Assembly (NCBI GenBank): GCA_900759015.1
Contig: CAAEUE010000005.1
Coordinates: 62,001 to 126,000 of the forward strand
Direction of reading: 5' to 3'
DNA length: 64,000 nucleotides
Source of the DNA: Clostridia bacterium
GTDB lineage: Bacteria; Bacillota; Clostridia; TANB77; CAG-508
The notes beneath the pieces are model-generated. The model was not told the origin of the DNA, did not search any database, and saw nothing but the letters and a program-made list of their open reading frames with translations. Numbering within the stretch: position 1 is the stretch's first letter; every line of letters begins with the position of its first letter. This document shows positions 15,602 to 24,160 of this stretch, piece after piece. The translations under genes were made by a program, and so were the position numbers.

Positions 15602-17341
15602 ATGGGAACATGGGGAACAGGATTGTATCAAGACGATGTAGCTTGTGATGTAAAAGAAAGCATCAAAGATAAATTAACGTATGGAAATGAAAATGGAGAA
15701 AAATATACAAAAGAAGAATTAATAAAAAGTATATTTGAAGAATATGAAGATTATATGCAACTTGAAGATGATAAAGACATACTAATATTAGTATTAGCAG
15801 ATATGCTTTGGCAAAATGGTATGCTAACAGACGAAATAAAGAAGGAAGCTGTAAAAATAATAGAGCAAAAATCTGACTTGGAAAGATGGAAAGATGATAA
15901 AAGACTGTACCAAAAAAGAGAAAAAATATTAGAATCTTTAAAAGAAAAAATAGAGAGTAAACAGCCAGAGGAAAAGGTAACTAAAATAAAGAAAAGACCA
16001 AAGCCATATGTTTGTCCATGGAAGATAGGAGATAGGTTTGCATATGAATTAAAAGGTGAGAAAGCAAAAAAATATGGTTTAGAAGGAAGATATTTAATAC
16101 TAAGTGTTGTAAGACCTTTAAAATGGGGAGATAGCAGAAATGTATGGTATTTACCAGTAATGAGAATTCAAATAACAAAAAATAATAAAATACCAACTAC
16201 ATATGAAGAAATAGAAAATTGTGAATATATTATAGATGGATATGATGCAGAAAAAGAAAAGTATAGATATACGACTATTATTGCAGACAAAATAACTTTA
16301 AAAGTTCAAAAAATGTATAAATTTATTGGAAATTTTCCAATAGCTGGATTGTTAGAAGATGGATATATATATAATGGTATACCTATTTGGTTAACATGGT
16401 ATAAATTAGAGGATTATGAAATTGAAAATTATATAAAGTTTGGAACTAATAAGAATAAAAAATTAATTAAAGAGAATTTTAAAAACAAAGAAGAGGAGGA
16501 CAAAATAGTAGAATTTGGGAATGGCTTTTTTCAAAATAATGTGACTATGCATACTGCTACAAAATATATTTATTTGTTAAACATACTTGAAAATAATGAG
16601 CAAGCAACAAATAAATTAATAGAATATAATAAAAATATTATAGGAGATAAAGAAAGAGCTCCGTTATTTTGGATAGCATTAGCAAATGTTCAATGGGACT
16701 ATGGAAGATTGTTAGAAAATGTAAAAGAAAAGGCAATCCAATGTATAGAAAGTAGAGAGCAAATAGGAAAATGGGAAAAAGAGTTGGAAGATGTAAAAAA
16801 GAAATTAAATTCTAAGCAGCCAACCAAAAAAAAAGTTGAAAAAATTATTAAGCTAAAAAAGCCTAATTGGAAAAAAGGAGATATATTATTATATCAAATA
16901 AGAAATAAAGAATTAAAAGAACATAAGTGGTATAATAAATATGTTTTATTACATGTTATAGAAATGAAAAAATCAGAAATTGATTATTTGCCAGTAGATG
17001 AATTTTATGATGAAGAAGAGATAGTAGTTTTATATAATTGGATAGGTAATGAGCCAATTGACTTAAATAAGATAAATGAGCTAAAACTAATATTTTTTAA
17101 GGATGAAGAAAAAATTTATGGAAGAGAGTTAAAATTGTTTGGTTTATATCATTTAACAGAAGAAGAACTAAAAAGAACAAATATAAAAGTTATAAAAAAT
17201 GATATGAACAATTTAAATACTAAAGAACTTAAGGTGATGTATCCTTTTATGTATATATACCATTTGGATGATTTTGAGTTTGCAATAATAGAAGCGCTAG
17301 AACGAGAAGAAAAAAGAGGAAATATAGTTAAAGATTTATAG
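15602..17341 (+). CDS. DUF4259-like protein with internal duplication
   Basis: The 579-residue protein begins MGTWGTGLYQDDVACDV, the opening typical of DUF4259-type proteins. The protein is two copies of one module. Each has a helical part (LVLADMLWQNGML..IIEQKSDLERW in copy 1; LANVQWDYGRLL..CIESREQIGKW in copy 2), a linker with SKQP, and a strand-rich part starting PWKIGDRFAYEL or PNWKKGDILLYQI. The second unit, from about residue 301, opens with a degraded VEFGNGFFQNN. GGAGG lies before the ATG. It follows the two DUF5071-like genes and precedes a terminator. Function unknown. Confidence 0.65.
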   Translation: MGTWGTGLYQDDVACDVKESIKDKLTYGNENGEKYTKEELIKSIFEEYEDYMQLEDDKDILILVLADMLWQNGMLTDEIKKEAVKIIEQKSDLERWKDDKRLYQKREKILESLKEKIESKQPEEKVTKIKKRPKPYVCPWKIGDRFAYELKGEKAKKYGLEGRYLILSVVRPLKWGDSRNVWYLPVMRIQITKNNKIPTTYEEIENCEYIIDGYDAEKEKYRYTTIIADKITLKVQKMYKFIGNFPIAGLLEDGYIYNGIPIWLTWYKLEDYEIENYIKFGTNKNKKLIKENFKNKEEEDKIVEFGNGFFQNNVTMHTATKYIYLLNILENNEQATNKLIEYNKNIIGDKERAPLFWIALANVQWDYGRLLENVKEKAIQCIESREQIGKWEKELEDVKKKLNSKQPTKKKVEKIIKLKKPNWKKGDILLYQIRNKELKEHKWYNKYVLLHVIEMKKSEIDYLPVDEFYDEEEIVVLYNWIGNEPIDLNKINELKLIFFKDEEKIYGRELKLFGLYHLTEEELKRTNIKVIKNDMNNLNTKELKVMYPFMYIYHLDDFEFAIIEALEREEKRGNIVKDL

Positions 17342-17357
17342 CTAATATAAAAAAATT

Positions 17358-17387
17358 AAAGCCAACTGTTTAGCAGTTGGCTTTTGA
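17358..17387 (+). terminator. Rho-independent terminator
   Basis: AAAGCCAACTG (17358-17368) pairs with CAGTTGGCTTT (17374-17384), loop TTTAG, with a short T tail. It closes the DUF5071/DUF4259 group. Confidence 0.75.
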
Positions 17388-17469
17388 AAGGAGTGTGTCA
17401 TTATGAAAAATTACATAATAGTCTAACACACATATCTAAAATACCATCAAAATAAATATTTGTAAATAT

Positions 17470-19206
17470 TTATTTATTATTTTCAACATTTTTACCAAAT
17501 CTTTTAATCTTTTGAGTAGTAGTCTTTTCAAATTCCTCATCTTTAATAATAAAAGATTTAATATGTTTATAATTTGGTAATTTTTTATTAACACTAGAAA
17601 CGATATCTTTAATAACAGCAAAGATTTCTTCTTTTTGAGGAATAGAAACTTTTAAATATTCTTTTATAGCATCAATATTTGGGAATATTTGTGCATTAAC
17701 ATATACTTCTTCATCTTTATCATCAGGAAGACCTGTTACTAAAGATTCGGAAATTAATGGGTTTTCGTTTAAATAATGTTCAATTTCTTCTGGATAAATA
17801 TTTTTACCATTTTGAGTAACTATTACAGTTTTTAGTCTGCCAGTAATATATAGCCAGCCATCATCATCAACTCTACCTAAGTCACCAGTATGGAACCAGC
17901 CATCTTTTAATACTTTGGCTGTTCCAGCCTCATCTTTATAATAACCAAGCATTACATTAGGTCCTTTTACAAGTATTTCTCCAACACCAGAACTATCTGG
18001 TTTATCAATTTTATATGAAACATTTGGAATAGGTAAGCCTACAGCATCTGGTTTAATATAAAAATCATTATTTCCAGCAACTAAAGGTGAACATTCTGTA
18101 AGTCCATAACCTTGAATAGATTTTATATCTAAATTTTTAAATGAAGTTATAACATCTGGACTTAAAGGTGCTGCACCAACTATAAATGCTCTTAATCTAC
18201 CACCAAGGGAATTTTTAACTTTAGTTTTAACTATCTTTTTAATAATTAAAGGTAAGTTGGCAATTACGTCGCCTTCCATATTAGCATATTTTTCTGGTAA
18301 AGATTTTCTAACCGTAGTTTCTATTTTTTTATACATTTTTTCTAAAAGTAAAGGAACACATAAAATAACGGTTGGTTTAAATTCTAGAATGTTATTTGTT
18401 ATATGACGAAGTCCTTCACAATAACTAATACATCCACCACTATAAATTACAAGTAAAAATCCTAAAGTACATTCATAGGTATGGTGTAAAGGTAAGATTG
18501 AAAGAACTTGATCACTTCTTTTTACTTTTACAATACCAAAAGTTGACATTATATTAGATACAATATTTTTATGTGATAAACAAACACCTTTTGCATTTCC
18601 AGTAGTTCCAGATGTAAAAATAAGAATCTTCATTGCATCAGGATCGATTTTTATATTATCGAAATCTTTATTTCCTTCTTCTAATTGGTTATAACCTGCA
18701 TCCAAAAGTAAAGAATAAGACATATAAGTATTTGTATCTTTTTCAGAATTAAAATTGATAAACAAAGTGTTTTTATTAGTTATTTCAGCTTTTTTTGAAA
18801 TTAATTCAGTAATATATTTATCATCACCAAGTATTGCCTTAGAAGAAGATACATTTAAGAAATTTATAATCTCTTCAGATTTCAATTCTTTATCAATTGG
18901 AACAACAATTCCAACAATTGTAGCAGCTAAATATGATACTGCCCAATTATAACTGTTTTTACCAGTAACAGCTATATATTCATCTTTTAAGCCAAGATTA
19001 ATTAAAGCTGTTCCTAAAGCCATAACATCTTTCTTAAACTTTTCATATGTTACTTTATAAATATTTCCAATTTTATCTTTTAATTTAAAAGCAGCTCTTC
19101 TAGTATATCTAGTAGCAGACTTATATAATAAATCCTTTAAATCTGTAACTTCTAGAGCTTTATGATATTTTTTCTTTAATTTTTCAGCTAAACTCTTTTT
19201 TCCCAT
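17470..19206 (-). CDS. Long-chain acyl-CoA synthetase (AMP-forming)
   Basis: The 578-residue adenylate-forming enzyme activates fatty acids with ATP and CoA. Motifs: IFTSGTTGNAKGVCLSHKN (P-loop-like A3), YGLTECSPLVAG, GWFHTGDLGRVDDDGWLYITGR and the C-terminal lysine region NGKNIYPEEIE. The start at 19206 follows GGGAGG at a 5-base distance; a longer frame from 19260 has no site. The gene stands alone on the minus strand between the DUF4259-like gene (convergent) and pyrH (divergent), so it is probably monocistronic. Chain-length preference cannot be read. Confidence 0.88.
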   Translation of the reverse strand: MGKKSLAEKLKKKYHKALEVTDLKDLLYKSATRYTRRAAFKLKDKIGNIYKVTYEKFKKDVMALGTALINLGLKDEYIAVTGKNSYNWAVSYLAATIVGIVVPIDKELKSEEIINFLNVSSSKAILGDDKYITELISKKAEITNKNTLFINFNSEKDTNTYMSYSLLLDAGYNQLEEGNKDFDNIKIDPDAMKILIFTSGTTGNAKGVCLSHKNIVSNIMSTFGIVKVKRSDQVLSILPLHHTYECTLGFLLVIYSGGCISYCEGLRHITNNILEFKPTVILCVPLLLEKMYKKIETTVRKSLPEKYANMEGDVIANLPLIIKKIVKTKVKNSLGGRLRAFIVGAAPLSPDVITSFKNLDIKSIQGYGLTECSPLVAGNNDFYIKPDAVGLPIPNVSYKIDKPDSSGVGEILVKGPNVMLGYYKDEAGTAKVLKDGWFHTGDLGRVDDDGWLYITGRLKTVIVTQNGKNIYPEEIEHYLNENPLISESLVTGLPDDKDEEVYVNAQIFPNIDAIKEYLKVSIPQKEEIFAVIKDIVSSVNKKLPNYKHIKSFIIKDEEFEKTTTQKIKRFGKNVENNK

Positions 19207-19463
19207 ATATACCTCCCAATTTATATATGTAATGATATTACAATTGAATAAAATAAGCAAGATATAACAACCAGTTAGTCAGTTACAAAAAGATATATAA
19301 TTCTACATTTTTCTACACACATATAATATTTATTAATAATAAAATTAAGAAAATATTAAAAAATTATACAAATTCATAAAATTATATGATAGAATAAGCT
19401 TGCTAAAATAATTGCCAAAAGAAACAGGCAAGTCAATTAAATAAGCAAGGAGAGTGTATAAAG

Positions 19464-20174
19464 TTGGAAAGTAATAAACCCTACAAAAGAGTACTACTAA
19501 AGTTAAGCGGAGAAGTACTTGCAGGTGAAAAGAAAACAGGAATAGATGCAAAAGTAGTAGGAAATTTATGTGATGCAATAAAAGAAGTTTCTGATTTAGG
19601 AATACAAGTAGCAGTAGTTGTTGGTGGAGGAAACTTCTGGAGAGGTAGATATGGTCACGAAATGGAAAGAACTACAGCAGATTATATGGGAATGTTAGCA
19701 ACTGCAATGAATGGTTTAGCACTTCAAGATGCTTTAGAAGCAAGGGGTGTATATACAAGAGTTCAAACAGCAATAGAAATGAGAGAAATTGCAGAACCAT
19801 ATATAAAAAGAAAAGCAATTAAGCATTTAGAAAGAGGAAGAATAGTAATATTTGCTTGTGGTACAGGCAATCCATATTTTACAACAGATACAGCAGCAGC
19901 CTTAAGAGCAGCAGAAATAGATGCAGATGTAATATTACTTGGAAAATCAATAGATGCTGTGTACTCTGCAGATCCAGAAATAGATAAAAATGCTGTAAAA
20001 TATGATGAAATTACATATTTAGATATTTTAAATAAAGATTTAAAAGTAATGGACTCTACAGCAACATCTTTATGTAGGGATAATAATATACCTTTAGTAG
20101 TTTTTGGAATAGATGATCCAAACAATATTGTAAAAGCTGCAAAAGGAGAAAAAATAGGAACAATAGTAAAATAA
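19464..20174 (+). CDS. pyrH: UMP kinase
   Basis: The 236-residue hexameric amino-acid-kinase-fold enzyme phosphorylates UMP to UDP. Motifs: KRVLLKLSGEVLAG at the N-terminus, VVVGGGNFWRGR and TAAALRAAEIDADVILLGK, as in bacterial PyrH. Translation starts at TTG 19464; AAGGAGAG (19447-19454) lies 9 bases before, and no in-frame ATG fits. It opens the pyrH-frr-uppS-cdsA-rseP-polC series, but rpsB and tsf, which often precede it, are not found upstream. Confidence 0.95.
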   Translation: MESNKPYKRVLLKLSGEVLAGEKKTGIDAKVVGNLCDAIKEVSDLGIQVAVVVGGGNFWRGRYGHEMERTTADYMGMLATAMNGLALQDALEARGVYTRVQTAIEMREIAEPYIKRKAIKHLERGRIVIFACGTGNPYFTTDTAAALRAAEIDADVILLGKSIDAVYSADPEIDKNAVKYDEITYLDILNKDLKVMDSTATSLCRDNNIPLVVFGIDDPNNIVKAAKGEKIGTIVK

Positions 20175-20199
20175 ATAAATTAAAAAAATAAACTTGTAA

Positions 20200-20249
20200 G
20201 ACGGTATTTAAAGTAAAATCAACATAAAATTTAAACTTTAAGCTCCGTC
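20200..20249. repeat. Imperfect inverted repeat between pyrH and frr
   Basis: GACGG (20200-20204) and TTTAAAGT (20207-20214) face AACTTTAA (20234-20241) and CCGTC (20245-20249), forming an interrupted stem across about 50 bases. The right edge reads CCGTCCCTAAAG, similar to the ACGTCCCTAAAT half of the 27-bp repeat at 2997. It may be a decayed relative or an mRNA processing hairpin. Confidence 0.5.
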
Positions 20250-20277
20250 CCTAAAGTTCAAAAAAGGAGAGGTTAAA

Positions 20278-20826
20278 ATGGATTATAGTAAAATAGAAGA
20301 AAAAATGAGCAAAACAATAAGTGTATATAAGGAAAATTTAGCAGAAATAAGAGCTGGAAGAGCAAACCCAGCAGTTTTAAATAAGATTAAAATAGATTAT
20401 TATGGTACACCAACACCAATAAATCAAATAGCAGGAATTTCTGTACCAGAAGCTAGATTAATTGTAATTCAACCATGGGATGCTAGTGCATTAAAAGAAA
20501 TAGAAAAAGCAATATTAACATCAGATTTAGGAATAAATCCAAATAATGATGGAAAATTAATAAGATTAAATTTCCCAGAATTAAACGAAGAAAGAAGAAA
20601 AGAATTAGTAAAAGAAGTTAAGAAAATGGGAGAAGATGCAAAAGTTGCAATTCGTTCTATAAGAAGAGATGGAATAGATGAATTTAAAGCTATGCAAAAA
20701 AATTCTGAAATAACAGAAGATGAACTAAAAATGGCAGAAGATAATATTCAAAAAATAACAGATAAAAACATAGATGAAATAGATAAGTTAACAGATGGAA
20801 AAGAAAAAGAAATAATGACAGTTTAA
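20278..20826 (+). CDS. frr: Ribosome recycling factor
   Basis: The 182-residue protein splits post-termination ribosomes with EF-G. Its length and the motifs LAEIRAGRANPAVL, YYGTPTPINQIA, LNFPELNEERRKELVK and AIRSIRRDG are canonical for RRF, with domain II inserted between the helices of domain I. An AAAAGGAGAGG site precedes the ATG. It is 103 bases after pyrH, separated by an inverted repeat, and 12 bases before uppS. Confidence 0.97.
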   Translation: MDYSKIEEKMSKTISVYKENLAEIRAGRANPAVLNKIKIDYYGTPTPINQIAGISVPEARLIVIQPWDASALKEIEKAILTSDLGINPNNDGKLIRLNFPELNEERRKELVKEVKKMGEDAKVAIRSIRRDGIDEFKAMQKNSEITEDELKMAEDNIQKITDKNIDEIDKLTDGKEKEIMTV

Positions 20827-20838
20827 AAGGAGTTTAAT

Positions 20839-21552
20839 ATGAATTTTGAAAAGGAAAATTTCCCAAAACATATTGCAATAATTATGGATGGAAATAGGAG
20901 ATGGGCAAAACAAAGAGGTCTTCCAGCTAAGCTAGGTCATAAGGAAGGTGCCAAAACACTAGAAAAAATAGTTAGATATGCTAATAAAATAGGATTAGGC
21001 TATATTACAGTTTATGCTTTTTCAACAGAAAATTGTAAAAGAACAGAAGAGGAAGTAAGTGCTCTTATGCTACTTCTTCAAAATTATTTAGACGACTATA
21101 GTAAAAGGGCAGATACAGAAAATATAAAGGTAAAAGTATTAGGGGATATATCAGTTCTTTCAGATGGTATGCAAAAAAGTATAAGAAAATGTGAAGAGAG
21201 AACAAAAGATAATACAGGAGTAACATTTAATATTGCATTAAACTATGGTGGCAGAAATGAAATTGTAACAGCAGTTAAAAAAATTGCTAAACAAGTAAAA
21301 AATGGAGAATTAGATATAGATAATATTACAGAAGAAACTATTTCAGATAATTTGTATACAAAGGGTGAACCAGATCCAGATTTAGTTATTAGGACAAGTG
21401 GGGAATTGCGTACAAGCAATTTCTTGCCTTGGCAAATTGTATATTCAGAATTTCTATTTCTAGATAAATTATGGCCAGATTTTACAGAAGAAGACATAGA
21501 TAACGCAATTTTAGAGTTTCAAAAGAGAAATAGAAAATTTGGAGGAAAATAA
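20839..21552 (+). CDS. uppS: Undecaprenyl diphosphate synthase (cis-prenyltransferase)
   Basis: The 237-residue enzyme extends farnesyl diphosphate with isopentenyl units to the C55 lipid carrier for peptidoglycan and other cell-wall polymers. Motifs are all present: IIMDGNRRWAKQRG with the catalytic Asp, LGHKEGAKTL, YAFSTENCKR, and RTSGELRTSNFLPWQ with YSEFLF near the C-terminus. AAAGGAG lies before the ATG. The stop overlaps the start of cdsA (TAATG), implying coupled translation. Confidence 0.96.
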   Translation: MNFEKENFPKHIAIIMDGNRRWAKQRGLPAKLGHKEGAKTLEKIVRYANKIGLGYITVYAFSTENCKRTEEEVSALMLLLQNYLDDYSKRADTENIKVKVLGDISVLSDGMQKSIRKCEERTKDNTGVTFNIALNYGGRNEIVTAVKKIAKQVKNGELDIDNITEETISDNLYTKGEPDPDLVIRTSGELRTSNFLPWQIVYSEFLFLDKLWPDFTEEDIDNAILEFQKRNRKFGGK

Positions 21553-22361
21553 TGAGTATAAAAAGAGTAATTTCAGGATTAATTGGTTTCCCTATAGTAG
21601 CACTAGTACTTATTTTTGGAAATCAAATAATAATAGATATTGCATTTGCAATTATTGCAGCAATGAGTTTTCATGAGTATTCACATGCTTTTAAAGTTAG
21701 TAACAAGGCTAATCCATTAACATGGCTTGGGTATTTAGCTTGTGTAACGATTGCCTTAATACATGTATTTCCAAAGGAATATCTAATGCTAATAATAGGA
21801 GCAGTTGTTCCAATAGCTATATTATTATGTTTTGCACAAATTCTAATAACTAAAATGAAAACAACAATAATAGATGCAGCAGTAACTTTATTCGGAATAT
21901 GTTATATAGTTATATTCTTAATGTTTATGCCAATTATTAGAGCAGCAGAAAACGGAGTATTTTTAATTTGGTATGTAATGTTTGCATCATGGGGAACAGA
22001 TATTTTTGCATATGTTTGTGGTAAATTAATAGGAAAACACAAATTTAGTAAAATTAGTCCTAATAAAACAATAGAAGGTTGTATCGGAGGAACAGTTGGG
22101 GCAGTAATAGCAATATTAATATATACTGTAATAATTAATAATTTATGTGGAATGAATATTAATTATTTATTAATAGCTGGTATAGGATTAATATTAAGCC
22201 TATTAAGTCAAATGGGAGATTTTGCGGCATCATCAATTAAGAGATATACAGGAATAAAAGATTATAGTAATTTAATACCTGGACATGGAGGAATGTTAGA
22301 TAGAATAGATAGTATAATATTTATAGCTCCATTTGCATATTTTTTATTAGTATTAATTTAA
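21552..22361 (+). CDS. cdsA: Phosphatidate cytidylyltransferase
   Basis: The 269-residue membrane enzyme makes CDP-diacylglycerol from phosphatidate and CTP for phospholipid synthesis. It has about seven or eight hydrophobic segments and the signature SQMGDFAASSIKRYTGIKD followed by LIPGHGGMLDRIDS. Its ATG overlaps the uppS stop codon, a common arrangement. The gene dxr, often next, is absent; rseP follows after 16 bases. Confidence 0.95.
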   Translation: MSIKRVISGLIGFPIVALVLIFGNQIIIDIAFAIIAAMSFHEYSHAFKVSNKANPLTWLGYLACVTIALIHVFPKEYLMLIIGAVVPIAILLCFAQILITKMKTTIIDAAVTLFGICYIVIFLMFMPIIRAAENGVFLIWYVMFASWGTDIFAYVCGKLIGKHKFSKISPNKTIEGCIGGTVGAVIAILIYTVIINNLCGMNINYLLIAGIGLILSLLSQMGDFAASSIKRYTGIKDYSNLIPGHGGMLDRIDSIIFIAPFAYFLLVLI

Positions 22362-22377
22362 ACTAGGAGGTTTCTTT

Positions 22378-23646
22378 TTGATAAGTTTTTTAATAAATGC
22401 TATAAAAATAATTTTCTTATTGGGATTTTTAATATTAATTCATGAAGCTGGTCATTTCTTTATAGCAAAATTATTTAAAGTAAAAGTACATGAATTTGCA
22501 ATAGGATTTGGACCAAAGATTTGGACAAAACAAGGAAAAGAAACAAAATATGAATTAAGATTAATCCCATTAGGAGGATTTGTTAGACTAGAGGGAGAAG
22601 ATACTAAATCAGAAGATGAACGTGCTTTTAATAATGCTAGTATACCAAAAAGAATGGCTATTGTTGCAGCAGGTGCAACAGTAAATATTGTTTTTGGTAT
22701 ATTAGTATATTTTATAATAATGGCATCAATTGGAAATAATGTATCTACAGTTGTAGATTCAACAATTCCTGATTTTGCGGCAGAACAAGCTGGTATATAT
22801 GCAGGAGATAAAATAGATAAAATTAATGATGAAAAAATAAAAACAAAAACAGATATAGATAACATACTTCAAAATTCAAATGGAGAAGAATTAACAATAC
22901 AAATAGAGAGAAATAATGAGGAAAAAGAAATAAAATTAATTCCAACAGAAAAAGAAACTAAAAGTACAGGAATATATGTGGCAAGTAGTAATAGTGGCGA
23001 AAATGCAACACAAGTAGTGCAAATAGATGCAGAAAGTGCAGCAGCCAAGGCAGGAATCGAAACAAATGATGTAATCACAAAATTTAACGGTGTTGATGTA
23101 AGGGAAAGCGCAGATAAATTAATAGAAGCAATACAAAATTGTAAAAGTAATACAGCAGAAGTGGAAATTGAAAGAAACGGAGAGAAAATTACCCTAAACT
23201 TAGAATTGGATTTGATTCCAACATATTATCTAGGAATAAACTTTAAAATGGCAGAAAATAATTTGGCAAATAATGTTTATTATGCATTTTTTAAGACAGG
23301 TGATTTTTTAGGTTCGATAGTAGAAAATTTAAAAATGTTGTTTACTGGTAAAGTAGGAATAGATCAAATGATGGGACCTGTAGGAATATCTAGTGTAGTA
23401 TCACAAACAACAGGCTTCGTAGATTTCATATACATGCTTGCAATAATTTCTATTTCACTAGGTGTAACGAATTTATTGCCAATACCAGCATTAGATGGTG
23501 GAAAATTGTTAATATTGTTAATAGAGGCAATTAGAAGAAAGCCAATGAAAGAAGAACTAGAGATAGGGATTCAAATGGTAGGTTTTATAATTTTAATATC
23601 ATTATCAATATTTATATCATATAAAGATATTTTAAGAATTTTTTAA
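22378..23646 (+). CDS. rseP: Site-2 intramembrane zinc protease RseP/RasP type
   Basis: The 422-residue membrane protease cleaves anti-sigma factors and leftover signal peptides within the bilayer. The zinc motif HEAGH lies at residues 22-26 in the first membrane helix, and the third ligand motif LLPIPALDGGKL lies near residue 368. Two PDZ-like regions lie between: one around VVDSTIPDFAAEQAGIYAGD, another around VVQIDAESAAAKAGIETND. The start is TTG 22378, with AGGAGG at 22365-22370. It sits in the usual slot between cdsA and polC. Confidence 0.93.
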   Translation: MISFLINAIKIIFLLGFLILIHEAGHFFIAKLFKVKVHEFAIGFGPKIWTKQGKETKYELRLIPLGGFVRLEGEDTKSEDERAFNNASIPKRMAIVAAGATVNIVFGILVYFIIMASIGNNVSTVVDSTIPDFAAEQAGIYAGDKIDKINDEKIKTKTDIDNILQNSNGEELTIQIERNNEEKEIKLIPTEKETKSTGIYVASSNSGENATQVVQIDAESAAAKAGIETNDVITKFNGVDVRESADKLIEAIQNCKSNTAEVEIERNGEKITLNLELDLIPTYYLGINFKMAENNLANNVYYAFFKTGDFLGSIVENLKMLFTGKVGIDQMMGPVGISSVVSQTTGFVDFIYMLAIISISLGVTNLLPIPALDGGKLLILLIEAIRRKPMKEELEIGIQMVGFIILISLSIFISYKDILRIF

Positions 23647-23660
23647 AAAGAGGTACGAAA

Positions 23661-24149
23661 ATGGATAAAAAAGAAGAAGTAAAATTAACAGTAAAACCAA
23701 AATATAATGTAGTGTTTAGTTTTTTATATAATCATGTAACAACTTTATTAATTATTATTTTAATTTTAGCAGTATTAATAGCTGAAAACCAACTAATAGG
23801 GTATGGTGTAGCAATATTAGTTGTATATATTGTATATTTAATAATAAATGCTGTTTATAATAAAGTAAAATATAGAAATAGTTTTTATAAATTTTATAGT
23901 GATAAATTAGTGTACAATAATAAGATTAAAGATGAGAATGAAAAAGAAGTAAAATATACAGATATGACACAAATTAAATATGGGCAAACATTTTTACAAA
24001 CAATTTTTAAATTAGGAACGATAATGATATATACAAATAACAAGAAAATAACACAAAAAATAATTTTTATCAATGGAGTAAAAGATGTAAAAGTAGTATA
24101 TGAAAAAATACTAAAAGTAATTGGAGAAAAAACTACTGATAACAAATAG
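23661..24149 (+). CDS. Membrane protein with PH-like domain
   Basis: The 162-residue protein has two hydrophobic segments (about residues 20-40 and 46-63), then a soluble C-terminal half with the strand pattern FYSDKLVYNNKI..VKYTDMTQIKYGQ..IMIYTN seen in bacterial PH-like (bPH2, YdbS-type) domains. The role is unknown. It is 14 bases after rseP and 11 bases before polC, occupying the place where many Clostridia have ispG. Confidence 0.6.
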   Translation: MDKKEEVKLTVKPKYNVVFSFLYNHVTTLLIIILILAVLIAENQLIGYGVAILVVYIVYLIINAVYNKVKYRNSFYKFYSDKLVYNNKIKDENEKEVKYTDMTQIKYGQTFLQTIFKLGTIMIYTNNKKITQKIIFINGVKDVKVVYEKILKVIGEKTTDNK

Positions 24150-24160
24150 GAGATGCTAAA

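Noticed and set aside
17403..17426. Seven-codon frame (MKNYIIV) with AAAGGAG upstream, flanked by GTGTGT and ACACAC
   Set aside because: It lies after a terminator, leads to no plus-strand gene and is far too short to distinguish from chance in AT-rich DNA.
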